DNA of 64,000 nt from Pseudomonadota bacterium (GCA_021812385.1 JAKANO010000008.1:62001-126000), one strand, 5' to 3'. Numbered from the stretch's first letter, positions 1 to 9,147 are shown. Translations and numbers: made by a program. The notes: generated by a model from the sequence alone, not told the origin.

Positions 1-2650
1 TCAGGCGCGGCAGTTCGGTTTTGATCAGCGCCAATTCGGACTCGGGCACTTCCAGCACCAGCTCGTCGTGCACTTGCATGATGATGCGCGATTGCATTTT
101 TTCACTCAGCAAATAGCGGTGCACGGCGATCATGGCGAGCTTGATCAAGTCCGCCGCGGTGCCTTGCATCGGCGCATTGATCGCGGCGCGCTCCGCGGCC
201 TGGCGGCGCATGCCGTTGCCGCCGTGGATTTCCGGTAGCCATAGGCGGCGTCCGAACACGGTTTCGACATAACCTTGGGCGCGCGCCGTTTCGCGGGTGC
301 GGTTCATGTAATCGGCCACGCCGGGGTAACGCGCGAAATAGCGGTCGATATACGACTGCGCCGCCGTGCGCTCGATGCCCAGCTGGCTCGCCAAACCGAA
401 GGCCGACATGCCGTAGATCAAGCCGAAGTTGATCACCTTGGCGTAGCGCCGCTGTTCGCTGCTGACTTCATCCACACCGACGCCGAACACTTCTGCGGCA
501 GTGGCGCGGTGGATGTCCTCGCCCGCCGCGAAGGCGTTGAGGAAGCCCGCGTCGTGCGATAAATGCGCCATGATGCGCAGCTCGATTTGCGAATAGTCGG
601 CCGACACCAGCACGCTGCCCGGCGGGGCAATAAAGGCTTCGCGAATGCGCCGGCCTTCGACGGAGCGCACCGGGATATTTTGCAGATTCGGATCGGAACT
701 CGCCAAGCGCCCGGTGACCGCCACCGCTTGGTTGTAGCTGGTGTGCACGCGGCCGGTGCGCGCATCCACCATGCGCGGCAGCTTGTCGGTGTAGGTGGAC
801 TTGAGCTTGGCCATGCCGCGATATTCGAGCAATAATTTCGGCAGCGGATAATCGAGCGCAAGTTCCTGCAACACGTCCTCGTCGGTCGAGGGCGTGCCGC
901 TGGGGGTTTTCTTCTTCACCGGCAGGCCGAGCTGATTGAATAAAATCTCCTGGATCTGTTTCGGCGAATTGAGGTTGAACGGCTGCCCGGCCAGCGCCTG
1001 CGCTTGGCGCTCCAGCTCAACCAGCTTCATGCCCAGCTCATGGCTTTGGTCGGCCAGCAATTGGCTGTCCAGCAGCACGCCGGTGCGCTCGATGTCGAAC
1101 AACACTTCGGCCGTCGGCATTTCGATTTGTTCATACACATATTGCAGTTTTTCTTCGCGCGCGATTTGCGGGTACAGCGCCTGATGCAGGCGCAGCGTGA
1201 TGTCCGCGTCTTCCGCCGCGTAGTGCGCGGCGGTTTCGATATCCACTTGGTCGAAGCCGATCTGTTTCGCGCCCTTGCCCGCGACTTCTTCATAACTCAC
1301 GGTTTTGTAGTTGAGATGGCGCTGCGCCAGCGAATCCATGCCGTGCGGTTTGTGCGCTTCCAGCACATACGATTGCAGCAGCGTGTCGTGCGCCACGCCC
1401 TGTAGGCGAATGCCGTGATTGGCCAGTACGTGCGTGTCGTATTTTAAATTTTGGCCGAGCTTTTTCTGCTGCGGATTTTCCAGCCACGGTTTGAGCCGCG
1501 CCAGCACCAGATCCAAATCCAATTGCTGCGGCGCGCCGCCATAGCGGTGCGCCAATGGAATATAAGCGCCGCTGTAGGGTGTCACCGCAAGCGAGATGCC
1601 GACCAGGCGCGCCAGCATCGGGTCGAGGCTGGTGGTTTCGGTATCCAGCGCCACCAGCTCGGCGCGCGTGATGGTGTCGAGCCAGGCATCCAACTGCGCC
1701 TCGCTCAACACGGTCTCATACGCCGCAGCGCGTTCCGGCTCCACCGAACTTTCTGACGCCTGATGCCCGACGCCCGACGCCTGATTTTCTGTCGCCTGAC
1801 TTTCCGACGCCTGCAATTCCCGCAACCAAGTTTTGAATTCAAAGCGGCCAAACAGCGCGACCAATTTATCGCGATCCTGCGCCTGCGGCGCCAGCGTCGA
1901 CACATGCACCGGCAATTCCACATCGCATTTGATGGTCAGCAATTCGCGCGCCTTGGGCAGCCAGTCCAGCGCCTTGCGCAGGTTCTCGCCCACCACGCCG
2001 CCGATGTCCTGCGCGTGCGCCACGATGTTGTCCAGCGTGCCGTATTGCGTGAGCCATTTGACCGCGGTCTTGGGCCCGACCTTTTCCACGCCCGGCACGT
2101 TGTCCACGCTATCGCCGATCAGGGTCAAATAATCGACGATGCGTTCCGCCGGCACGCCGAACTTGGCCAGCACGCCCGGCTCGTCGAGCTTTTCGTTGCT
2201 CATGGTGTTGACCAGCATCACCTGCGGGTTGACCAGTTGCGCGATGTCCTTGTCGCCGGTGGAGATCACGGTGCGCATGCCGTTTTTTTCGGCTTCATGC
2301 GCCAGCGTGCCGATCACGTCGTCGGCCTCCACGCCTTCGATCATCAAGATGGGCCAGCCCATGGCTGCTACCGCCGCATGCAGCGGTGCGATCTGCACCG
2401 CGAGATCTTCCGGCATGGACGGACGATGCGCCTTGTATTCCGGATACAGCTCGTCGCGGAAGGTCTTTCCTTTTGCATCGAACACGCACGCGATATAATC
2501 CCCTGGAATATCCTTGCGCAGGCGTTGCAGCATGTTCAGCACGCCATAAATCGCGCCGGTGGGCTCGTTATTGGCGTTGCGCAAATCCGGCAGCGCATGG
2601 AATGCGCGATACAGGTAGGAAGAACCGTCGACTAACAGCAAGGTTTTCAT
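1..2650 (-). CDS. polA: DNA polymerase I (3' end cut by window edge)
   Basis: Repair and Okazaki-fragment-processing polymerase. Reading from the ATG at 2650, the protein opens MKTLLLVDGSSYLYRAFHAL, the start of the 5'-nuclease domain (about residues 1-275). A Ser/Gln/Ala-rich linker follows (about 279-299). The 3'-5' exonuclease domain carries an intact DTET acidic motif near residue 331, so proofreading is probably active. The polymerase domain follows, with the YSQIELR stretch of motif A and, close to the window edge, motif C (MQVHDELVLEV). The frame is open to base 1, and only about 20-30 C-terminal residues should be missing. No good ribosome binding site precedes the ATG. The divergent LOG gene starts 12 bases away, so the promoter must lie inside that gene or overlap its start. 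Confidence 0.97.
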   Translation of the reverse strand, partial: MKTLLLVDGSSYLYRAFHALPDLRNANNEPTGAIYGVLNMLQRLRKDIPGDYIACVFDAKGKTFRDELYPEYKAHRPSMPEDLAVQIAPLHAAVAAMGWPILMIEGVEADDVIGTLAHEAEKNGMRTVISTGDKDIAQLVNPQVMLVNTMSNEKLDEPGVLAKFGVPAERIVDYLTLIGDSVDNVPGVEKVGPKTAVKWLTQYGTLDNIVAHAQDIGGVVGENLRKALDWLPKARELLTIKCDVELPVHVSTLAPQAQDRDKLVALFGRFEFKTWLRELQASESQATENQASGVGHQASESSVEPERAAAYETVLSEAQLDAWLDTITRAELVALDTETTSLDPMLARLVGISLAVTPYSGAYIPLAHRYGGAPQQLDLDLVLARLKPWLENPQQKKLGQNLKYDTHVLANHGIRLQGVAHDTLLQSYVLEAHKPHGMDSLAQRHLNYKTVSYEEVAGKGAKQIGFDQVDIETAAHYAAEDADITLRLHQALYPQIAREEKLQYVYEQIEMPTAEVLFDIERTGVLLDSQLLADQSHELGMKLVELERQAQALAGQPFNLNSPKQIQEILFNQLGLPVKKKTPSGTPSTDEDVLQELALDYPLPKLLLEYRGMAKLKSTYTDKLPRMVDARTGRVHTSYNQAVAVTGRLASSDPNLQNIPVRSVEGRRIREAFIAPPGSVLVSADYSQIELRIMAHLSHDAGFLNAFAAGEDIHRATAAEVFGVGVDEVSSEQRRYAKVINFGLIYGMSAFGLASQLGIERTAAQSYIDRYFARYPGVADYMNRTRETARAQGYVETVFGRRLWLPEIHGGNGMRRQAAERAAINAPMQGTAADLIKLAMIAVHRYLLSEKMQSRIIMQVHDELVLEVPESELALIKTELPRL

Positions 2651-2662
2651 TGGAGCGGGCTC

Positions 2663-3385
2663 ATGAAAGTAAAACTACCGAAGATGATTGGCGCCGAAGC
2701 GGCGACGCAGGCTTACTCGGCGCGCGAATCCTGGCGCGTGTTCGAGATTATGGCAGAATTCGTCGAAGCGACCGAACGCTTGAATCCGATCAGCCCCGCC
2801 GTATCGATTTTCGGCAGCGCGCGCACCCCGCCCGACGACAAATATTATCTGCTCACCGAACAGATCGCGCGCCAACTATCCGATGCCGGCTTTTCCGTCA
2901 TCTCCGGCGGCGGCCCGGGCATCATGGAAGCGGCCAACAAGGGCGCGTATTTCGGCGCATCGCCCAGCGTCGGCCTGAACATCCAATTGCCGCACGAGCA
3001 GCACAACAACCCGTTCCAGGACATCTCGCAGACCTTCAGCCACTTTTTTGCGCGCAAGGTCATGTTCGTCAAATTCGCTTCGGCCTATGTCGTCATGCCC
3101 GGCGGCTTCGGCACCATGGACGAATTGATGGAAGCGCTGACCCTGGTACAGACCGGCAAGACGCGCAAGATTCCCATCATCCTGGTGCACGAGCCGTTCT
3201 GGCGCGGCCTGGTGGATTGGTTCAAGAATACCCTGGTCACGGAAGGCATGGTCGACCCCAAGGACATGGATTTGATTCAAGTCATCAACGAGCCCAAAGA
3301 CGTCGTGGCTGCGATCTTCAAGCACTATGAAACACGCGGTTTCGAGCCGACGGCGGCGGAACGCGAAATTCAGTTGAATTTGTAA
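2663..3385 (+). CDS. LOG family protein (TIGR00730, nucleotide phosphoribohydrolase type)
   Basis: A 240-residue Rossmann-fold protein of the LOG / 'lysine decarboxylase-like' family. Known members hydrolyse cytokinin riboside monophosphates or other nucleoside monophosphates to the free base and ribose 5-phosphate. The glycine-rich SGGGPGIMEAAN and the signature PGGFGTMDE (PGGxGTxxE) are both intact. It is longer than the shortest family members because of an N-terminal extension of about 45 residues (AYSARESWRVFEIMAEFVE), usual in the proteobacterial long form. GGAG lies just upstream of the ATG. It leads a rightward run that includes DUF2782, thrB and a membrane protein. The true substrate cannot be read from sequence. 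Confidence 0.92.
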   Translation: MKVKLPKMIGAEAATQAYSARESWRVFEIMAEFVEATERLNPISPAVSIFGSARTPPDDKYYLLTEQIARQLSDAGFSVISGGGPGIMEAANKGAYFGASPSVGLNIQLPHEQHNNPFQDISQTFSHFFARKVMFVKFASAYVVMPGGFGTMDELMEALTLVQTGKTRKIPIILVHEPFWRGLVDWFKNTLVTEGMVDPKDMDLIQVINEPKDVVAAIFKHYETRGFEPTAAEREIQLNL

Positions 3386-3439
3386 GCGCGGCACATGCGC
3401 CGCTGTATAATTGCCCGCTCAATCATGAGGATTCACTCC

Positions 3440-3784
3440 ATGCGCCGTGCCCTATTCATTTTTGCCGTATTGCTCGCCGCGCCAGCGATGGCCGACGAAA
3501 AAGCCAAACTGCCAGCCGATCTGCAATCGCTCCCGGATGTGCCGCCGCCACCGCCCGGCGTGAACCTGGATGCCGGCCCGGATGTGGAACAACGCATCGT
3601 CATTCGCCCGGAAGGGGAGGCCGTGGAATACCGCGTCGGCGGCAGGCTGTTCATGATCAAAATCACCCCTAAAATCGGCAAGCCTTATTACTTGATCGAC
3701 AATAAAGGCGACGGCACCTTTGCGCGCCAAGAAGGCCTGGATTCGGGGATCCGCCCGCCTATGTGGGTCATTCATCAGTTTTAA
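3440..3784 (+). CDS. DUF2782 family secreted protein
   Basis: A 114-residue protein with a clear signal peptide (MRRALFIFAVLLAAPAMA, then DE). A Pro-rich stretch (PDVPPPPPGV) follows, then a compact domain with YRVGGRLFMIKITPKIGKPYY and a C-terminal ...RPPMWVIHQF. This matches the small DUF2782 family, commonly found beside polA and thrB in betaproteobacteria. Function is unknown and location is probably periplasmic. The start at 3440 is preferred because TGAGGA sits about 9 bases upstream and the signal peptide then begins cleanly. ATGs at 3425 and 3395 are in frame but would add residues before the signal peptide. It ends 9 bases before thrB, so co-transcription is likely. Confidence 0.85.
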   Translation: MRRALFIFAVLLAAPAMADEKAKLPADLQSLPDVPPPPPGVNLDAGPDVEQRIVIRPEGEAVEYRVGGRLFMIKITPKIGKPYYLIDNKGDGTFARQEGLDSGIRPPMWVIHQF

Positions 3785-3793
3785 TCCTATCGC

Positions 3794-4747
3794 ATGTCTG
3801 TTTACACCACCGTCACGTCCGACGAATTACAGACGTGGCTTAAAAACTATTATTCGCTGGGGGTTTTAACCGATCTCCAGGGCATCGCCTCCGGCATCGA
3901 GAACACCAACTATTTCGTCACCACCAGTCATGGGCGATTTGTTCTCACCCTGTTCGAAAAAATTTCCGCCGCCGAACTGCCTTACTTCATCAATTTGATG
4001 GCGCATTTAGCGCGCCACGGCATCCCTTGCCCGAGCCCGATCGCGACGCTGCAAAACGATTATTTAAACCAGCTCAACGGCAAGCCGGCGTGCATCGTGA
4101 GCTGTTTGAAGGGCGCATCGATTACCGCGCCCAGCGCCGATCACTGCGCACAAGTGGGCGAGATGCTGGCCAATATGCACTTGGCGGGCAAAAGCTACCC
4201 GGCGCACATGCCCAATCCGCGCGGCCCCGCTTGGTGGCGCGCCACGGCGCCACAAGTCATGCCCAAGCTCGATGCCGACGACGCGGCGCTGTTGTCGGAA
4301 GAGCTGCGCTTCCAATCGCTGTATCGCCACGAAGACTTGGCGCGCGGCGTCATCCATGCCGATTTGTTCCGCGACAACATCCTGTTCGACGGCGATCAAC
4401 TCGCCGGCGTGATCGATTTCTACTATGCCTGCGACGACGTTTGGCTGTACGACTTGGCGATCACCGTCAACGATTGGTGCGTGACCGAGCACAGCGCACT
4501 CGACCTGGCGCGCATGCAGGCCATGCTTGCCGCCTATCACGCGGTGCGCCCGCTCACCGCCATCGAGCGCGGCGCCTGGCCGGTGATGTTGCGCGCCGGC
4601 GCTTTGCGTTTTTGGCTGTCGCGTTTATACGATTTCCACTTCCCGCGTCCGGGCGAGCTCACCCACGCCAAAGACCCCAACCACTTCCAGCGCTTGTTGC
4701 GGCACTACGTCGCGCAACACGGCGACCTGACGCGTCATTGGGTCTAA
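3794..4747 (+). CDS. thrB: homoserine kinase (APH-fold type)
   Basis: A 317-residue homoserine kinase of the aminoglycoside-phosphotransferase fold, distinct from the GHMP-type ThrB of E. coli. It phosphorylates L-homoserine in threonine synthesis in the cytoplasm. The N-terminal lobe has the [13 protein letters not shown] nucleotide loop typical of this family. The catalytic loop is HADLFRDN, and [11 protein letters not shown] is the metal-binding Asp motif. Length and motifs match betaproteobacterial ThrB. The stop overlaps the next gene's start in TAATG, indicating translational coupling with the membrane protein downstream. Confidence 0.95.
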   Translation: MSVYTTVTSDELQTWLKNYYSLGVLTDLQGIASGIENTNYFVTTSHGRFVLTLFEKISAAELPYFINLMAHLARHGIPCPSPIATLQNDYLNQLNGKPACIVSCLKGASITAPSADHCAQVGEMLANMHLAGKSYPAHMPNPRGPAWWRATAPQVMPKLDADDAALLSEELRFQSLYRHEDLARGVIHADLFRDNILFDGDQLAGVIDFYYACDDVWLYDLAITVNDWCVTEHSALDLARMQAMLAAYHAVRPLTAIERGAWPVMLRAGALRFWLSRLYDFHFPRPGELTHAKDPNHFQRLLRHYVAQHGDLTRHWV

Positions 4748-5544
4748 TGAACTATCGTAAATGCAATCCGCTGTACGGCTATCGCTGGTTCGCCGAAGGC
4801 ATTAAATTGTTCTTCAGCCAGCCCTGGCCCTGGCTAGCCCTGGTGGGCGTGACGCTGTTGCTGCTGCTGGTGCTGAGTTTTTTGCCCTTCTTGGGCTTAG
4901 TCGGCATTTTTACCCTATTCCCCGGCATCGCCGCAGGCTTCATGCTGGCCAGCCGCGCGGCCATGGACCGGCAAGCCATCAACTTTCAACACTTGCTCGC
5001 CGGCTTTAAAACCGCCGCCCAGCCCTTATTGGCGGTGGGTGGCTTGTCGTTCATGATTTTTTTTGTGGCGCTCATCATGATCCTGCTGGGCTGGCGCGAG
5101 GAATTTCAGCACCTGGTGCAATTAATGCAAAGCGATGCTCCTGACAAGGAGGTGTTGATGAACGCAGCGCAACAATTGACCCAGCCGTCGCTGCTGGTGT
5201 TGGCGGTGATGCTGCTATTGGCGATTGCGACTTGGTTCGCGCCGGCCTTGGTGCTGTTTCGCCAAGCCGGGGCGCGCGCCGCCATGGCATTATCGTTTCG
5301 CGCCTGCCTGGTGAATTTCGCGCCCTTCTTGGTGTTTTGCGTTTTGCTGCTGCTATTGGATGTGGCCACCTCGTTCATCCTGCGCCTGCTGCTGTTGGCC
5401 GCGCAAAGCCTGGGCGGGGAACACGTCGCGAATGCTGCCGCCATGGTCTTCACTTTTCCCATTTTTTGCGGCTTTCTGGCGATTCTGTTTGCCGCAGCAT
5501 ATGTGAGCTACATGGACGTATTTGAATCGAAGCCCAATCCTTGA
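4747..5544 (+). CDS. BPSS1780-like integral membrane protein
   Basis: A 265-residue polytopic membrane protein starting [18 protein letters not shown]. At least five hydrophobic segments are visible (WPWLALVGVTLLLLLVLSF, LGLVGIFTLFPGIAAGFML, PLLAVGGLSFMIFFVALIMIL, SLLVLAVMLLLAIATWFAPALVLF, FLVFCVLLLLLDVATSF, IFCGFLAILFAAAYVSYMDV). The pattern resembles the BPSS1780 family often encoded next to polA and thrB in betaproteobacteria. Function is unknown. The ATG shares a base with the thrB stop. The frame is open further upstream inside thrB, but the overlap, the clean membrane-protein N-terminus and thrB conservation argue for this start. Confidence 0.85.
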   Translation: MNYRKCNPLYGYRWFAEGIKLFFSQPWPWLALVGVTLLLLLVLSFLPFLGLVGIFTLFPGIAAGFMLASRAAMDRQAINFQHLLAGFKTAAQPLLAVGGLSFMIFFVALIMILLGWREEFQHLVQLMQSDAPDKEVLMNAAQQLTQPSLLVLAVMLLLAIATWFAPALVLFRQAGARAAMALSFRACLVNFAPFLVFCVLLLLLDVATSFILRLLLLAAQSLGGEHVANAAAMVFTFPIFCGFLAILFAAAYVSYMDVFESKPNP

Positions 5545-5657
5545 GCCGCTGACGCTTACCGCTCAAGCCAAGCCGGCCCAGGGAACGAATTTCAGCGCTC
5601 ACTGCCGAAACTAGCTGCGCTCTTAAGGATTATGTCTGGGAAGGTACCCTTTAATTT

Positions 5658-7601
5658 ATGAAAACAATGCTGCGACTGACGCACAAACTTCCGCAAATAC
5701 CGGTATTGATGGCCTTGGTGCTGCTGGCGATCTACACCGCAACGCGCATCGGGCTGGCGCTTTACACCGGCACCGATTCCGCGCCGTTGCGCCTATGGCC
5801 GGGTATTTTCGCCAAGGGCTTATGGTTCGATTTGGCGGTCGCGTCGGTGTTGCTGGCGCCGGTTTTTTTGTACGAAGCCTTGCTGCCGAACCGTTGGCGC
5901 GCGAGCCGCCTGCATCGTGCGCTGCGGCTGTTTTGGATGTGGTTTTCGGTCTCGCTGCTGTTGTTCGGCGCGGTGGCGGAATTTACCTTTTGGCTGGAGT
6001 TTTCGACGCGCTTTAATTTTATTGCGGTCGATTACCTGATTTACACCCATGAAGTCATCGGCAATATTCGCCAGTCTTATCCGGTGGGCTGGATCTTTGC
6101 TGCAATCGGCGTCCTTGCAGCGCTGATCGTGTGGATGATTCAAAAATGGGTGCGCCACGCGGATAGCGCCTCCCTTACCCGCAAGCAGCGTTTCAGCCTG
6201 GCAGCCGCCGCCGTCATCGTGCCTACGCTGGCCATGCTGTCCGCCAACATCGATCAAATGGAAGGGCAGGGCAATAGTTTTGCCACCGAGCTTTCCGGCA
6301 ATGGCTTATTTACCTTCGCTGCGGCGATGCGCCGCAATGAGCTCGATTACGACAAGTTTTATCGTACGATTCCAGAAGACGTGGCCGAGGCCACGCTGCG
6401 CAAACTGGGCGTCGAACGCACGCCCAAAAGCGCGGCTTTAAGCGCCGGCGCGCCGGAATCTGCGGCGAGCTTGGCGTTCTTTAGCAAGCGCCCGCGCAAC
6501 GTCATTTTGATTACCGTGGAAAGCCTGTCCGCTGAATATATGGGCGCTTACGGCGCCAGCACCGGGCTGACCCCGAATCTGGATGCAATCACGCGAGACG
6601 GCTTGAAATTCGAGCGTCTGTTCGCCACCGGCACGCGCACCGTGCGCGGCCTGGAAGCGACCTCGCTGGGCACGCCGCCGATTCCCGGCCAGGCCATCGT
6701 GCACCGCCCCAACAACGAACACCTCGCCACCATCGGCGAGCTGCTGAAGCAGCAAGGCTTTTCCACGTTCTTCTTTTATGGCGGCTACGGTTACTTCGAC
6801 AATATGAACGCGTATTACCGCGCGAATGATTACCGCGTCGTGGATCGCACCGACTTTCCGAAAGCATCGATCATGTTCGAGAACGTCTGGGGCGTTGCGG
6901 ATGAGTCCTTATTCAATAACGTGCTGCAGTTTTTTGACGCCAAGTCCGAAACCGACAAGCCGTTCTTTGCGCAAATCATGACGACCTCGAATCACCGTCC
7001 TTATACGTACCCGGATGGCCGCATTGACATCCCCTCGCCCGGCGGGCGCGACGGCGCGGTGAAATACACCGATTACGCCATCGGCAAATTCATTCGCGAC
7101 GCCAAGAGCAAGCCGTGGTTCAAGGATACGCTGTTCGTGATCGTGGCCGATCATTGCGCCTCGGTTGCCGGCAAAACCAAGCTGCCGGTCGACCGTTATC
7201 ACATCCCCTTGATTTTCTATGCGCCGGAATTGCTCAAGCCCGCGCGCTACGCGCCCATACTGAGTCAAATCGACATCCCGCCGACCTTGATTGACGTACT
7301 CGGCATGAAGGGCAGCAACCTGTTTTATGGTCATTCAGCTTTTGCCTCAGCGCCGATCGCGGAACGCGCCTTCATCAGCAATTACCAGGAGCTGGGCTAC
7401 CTGAAAAACGGCATCCTCACGGTGCTGTCGCCCAAGCAGCGCGTCGAGAGTTTCAGTGTCGATCCCAAGACCTATGCCAGCACCCCGACGGCCATCGATC
7501 CGCAATTACTGACCGAAGCCATCGCCTATTATCAGACGGCGTCGGAAGCCTATAAATCGGGAACACTGCTGGCGCCGGCCTACCGTAAGGCCAAACCATA
7601 A
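5658..7601 (+). CDS. membrane sulfatase / LtaS-OpgB-like phosphotransferase
   Basis: A 647-residue protein with about five N-terminal membrane segments (within residues 14-200) and a large extracytoplasmic domain of the alkaline-phosphatase superfamily (from about 280). It has the metal-site motif NVILITVESLSAEYMGAYG (Glu288). A candidate nucleophile Thr lies near 326-328 in ATGTRTVRGLEA. TTSNHRPYTYPDG and VIVADHCAS supply the remaining metal ligands. Relatives move phosphoglycerol or phosphoethanolamine groups onto glucans or lipid headgroups (OpgB, EptA, LtaS). The Thr nucleophile in GxRTxRGLEA points to phosphotransfer rather than sulfate ester hydrolysis. The exact acceptor is unknown. 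It is preceded by a 113-base gap with no obvious feature and has no operon partner. Confidence 0.88.
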   Translation: MKTMLRLTHKLPQIPVLMALVLLAIYTATRIGLALYTGTDSAPLRLWPGIFAKGLWFDLAVASVLLAPVFLYEALLPNRWRASRLHRALRLFWMWFSVSLLLFGAVAEFTFWLEFSTRFNFIAVDYLIYTHEVIGNIRQSYPVGWIFAAIGVLAALIVWMIQKWVRHADSASLTRKQRFSLAAAAVIVPTLAMLSANIDQMEGQGNSFATELSGNGLFTFAAAMRRNELDYDKFYRTIPEDVAEATLRKLGVERTPKSAALSAGAPESAASLAFFSKRPRNVILITVESLSAEYMGAYGASTGLTPNLDAITRDGLKFERLFATGTRTVRGLEATSLGTPPIPGQAIVHRPNNEHLATIGELLKQQGFSTFFFYGGYGYFDNMNAYYRANDYRVVDRTDFPKASIMFENVWGVADESLFNNVLQFFDAKSETDKPFFAQIMTTSNHRPYTYPDGRIDIPSPGGRDGAVKYTDYAIGKFIRDAKSKPWFKDTLFVIVADHCASVAGKTKLPVDRYHIPLIFYAPELLKPARYAPILSQIDIPPTLIDVLGMKGSNLFYGHSAFASAPIAERAFISNYQELGYLKNGILTVLSPKQRVESFSVDPKTYASTPTAIDPQLLTEAIAYYQTASEAYKSGTLLAPAYRKAKP

Positions 7602-7617
7602 AGCGCAAAAGCTTTGC

Positions 7618-8010
7618 TTAGCGTCCCGGCAAAATGGCTTGCATGGTCCTGCCGCCGTAACCGTACTTCTGATCGCGCGCTTGGATCACGACCGTGCGCA
7701 CCCCGGGCGGAATCGATACGCCATACAAATCCCGGGTGAAGGGCTGCTCGTCTGCATGGTCGTGCAGCAGTTTACGTTCGCCGAAGGGCTGGCCCGTCAT
7801 GCTCAACACACGAAACGCATCGGCGTAGCGCTGCGGCGAGTCGTAGGGCGAAGCTATCGTGACATCGAAATCGAAGCGATTATTACCGCTCGCCGCTACG
7901 TTGACATCCACCACGTCCGGGTATTTCTGTTCGGCCCCCTGCGCGCCAGCTGCTGCGCCCAGCATAGCGACACTGACTAAAACCGCGACTAAACCAAAAT
8001 AGCGCTGCAT
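7618..8010 (-). CDS. secreted conserved hypothetical protein, Ig-like
   Basis: A 130-residue protein starting MQRYFGLVAVLVSVAML with a signal peptide ending near AGAQGA. The mature part is beta-rich (DVNVAASGNNRFDFDVTIASPYDSPQRYADAFRV) and ends with IPPGVRTVVIQARDQKYGYGG. The last part resembles the C-terminal half of small periplasmic beta-sandwich proteins, but I do not recognise a named family. GGGAG precedes the ATG at 8010; the in-frame ATG at 8052 would put extra residues before the signal peptide. It diverges from the DsrE-like gene across a 217-base spacer. Function unknown. Confidence 0.75.
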   Translation of the reverse strand: MQRYFGLVAVLVSVAMLGAAAGAQGAEQKYPDVVDVNVAASGNNRFDFDVTIASPYDSPQRYADAFRVLSMTGQPFGERKLLHDHADEQPFTRDLYGVSIPPGVRTVVIQARDQKYGYGGRTMQAILPGR

Positions 8011-8154
8011 GCTTGCTCCCGATAATGATTGGTATTGGTTCAAGATAGACAATTAATCCTGCGCCAAATAATACGGCACCCCGCCCTTGCTGGCACCCGT
8101 TCCTGCGTCCTACGTTAGCTTGTTTTACGCTGCATTTGCGTTAGCCGCCGCCGA

Positions 8155-8182
8155 TTGACAAGCGCACAATTTGGCATATAGT
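8155..8182 (+). promoter_or_regulatory. sigma-70-type promoter for the DsrE-like gene
   Basis: A perfect TTGACA (8155-8160) is separated by 16 bases from TATAGT (8177-8182), placing transcription start near 8190, about 40 bases ahead of the ATG at 8228. Predicted by eye only. Confidence 0.6.
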
Positions 8183-8227
8183 CAGCGGCTGCAGTCAGAC
8201 TTTTCAAAAACCAAAGGAGACCACTTT

Positions 8228-8758
8228 ATGAAAACCACCCCCTTAGTAGCAGGGCTTTTTGCCCTGGGGTTCTTGTCGATACATGGCACGGCAATGGCCG
8301 ATGACATGACGCCGTTCGGCGATGCAAAAGTCGACATGCACAAATACCCGAAAATCAACCGGGTTTATGATGTCAATTACGACGATCCGAAGAAACTCAA
8401 CGCCCTCGTCGGCTTCATCAAGAACGTGAACAATGTTGTGCCCGGCAAGGCCGTCGTGGTGCTGCATGGCACCGAAATCCGCGCCTTTGCCAAAGAAAAC
8501 TACGAGAAATATCAAGGCGTGATCGACCAGCTCGCCGACTTAACCAAAAGCGGCGTGGAATTCCGCATGTGCAACAACGCCATGCACGCAGCGGGCTTCG
8601 AAGCCAAGGATATGGACGGATTCATCACCGTCATCCCGGCCGGATTCGCCGAGGTCGTCAGCCTGCAACAGAAGGGTTATAAGGTCATCGACGCTTCCGC
8701 CACGCCGGTCAAAGATAGCCGCTACCTCGATCATCCCGAGAAAAAGCCAAAGTCCTAA
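8228..8758 (+). CDS. periplasmic DsrE-like protein
   Basis: A 176-residue protein with a signal peptide (MKTTPLVAGLFALGFLSIHGTAMA, then DD) and a DsrE/DsrF-like domain. It shows KAVVVLHGTEIRAFA, a YQGVIDQLADLTKSGVEFRMCNNAM segment carrying the conserved Cys, and VIPAGFAEVVSLQQKGYKVI. Cytoplasmic DsrE proteins carry or transfer sulfane sulfur on this Cys. Exported members are common in sulfur-oxidising betaproteobacteria, but their role is less clear. The start at 8228 is supported by AAAGGAG 9 bases upstream and by the signal peptide. A terminator follows. The exporter gene downstream has the same CCAAAGGAGAC ribosome-binding context. Confidence 0.88.
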   Translation: MKTTPLVAGLFALGFLSIHGTAMADDMTPFGDAKVDMHKYPKINRVYDVNYDDPKKLNALVGFIKNVNNVVPGKAVVVLHGTEIRAFAKENYEKYQGVIDQLADLTKSGVEFRMCNNAMHAAGFEAKDMDGFITVIPAGFAEVVSLQQKGYKVIDASATPVKDSRYLDHPEKKPKS

Positions 8759-8783
8759 GCCGAAACACTCTTTGTTGCCGGAA

Positions 8784-8807
8784 GGGCGCCTGCGGGCGCC
8801 CTTTTTT
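8784..8807 (+). terminator. rho-independent terminator after the DsrE-like gene
   Basis: A seven-base-pair GC stem GGGCGCC / GGCGCCC with a TGCG loop is followed by six T residues. Confidence 0.9.
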
Positions 8808-9147
8808 GTTGGCCGCGCCGGGGATAAATTGCGCTAAGCCATTTTGCATAACTTTGCGACCCCTTTTTGTAAAATTAATTAATTGCAAATAAATAAATTT
8901 TATCGTACAAATAGTCGCACAAAAAAAGGCTTTCCCGAGCCAGATAACATTCCGTTTTCGCAGTCGACCAGCGCCACACAGCAAATAGCCCCATAAAAGA
9001 GGGCTCCAAAAAAAACGCCCGGTCTTCCCCTTGCGGGAAGAAAGTGAAGGCGTCTTTGCGTAACTTGCATCACGTGGACCTAGTGCATTAGGTGCGGCCA
9101 ACAATACGCATGGCCGCGCAACTAACAACACCAAAGGAGACTGGAGA
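8808..9147. other. 340-base non-coding region before the YeiH gene
   Basis: No convincing gene. 8860-8920 is strongly AT-rich (TTAATTAATTGCAAATAAATAAATTT) and could hold a promoter. 9015-9053 contains nested inverted repeats: an outer ACGCC / GGCGT pair around CTTCCC / GGGAAG, flanked on the left by eight A residues. Read on the minus strand this would be a terminator; on the plus strand it is a possible leader hairpin. AAGGAG at 9133-9138 is the ribosome binding site of the next gene. Confidence 0.5.

Noticed and set aside
1763-2635. 290-codon open frame on the plus strand
   Set aside because: It lies wholly opposite polA, has His/Arg/Gln-rich shadow composition and no ribosome site.
4027-4746. 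Long upstream extension of the BPSS1780-like gene
   Set aside because: It is an out-of-frame reading of thrB; the membrane protein begins at the TAATG overlap at 4747.
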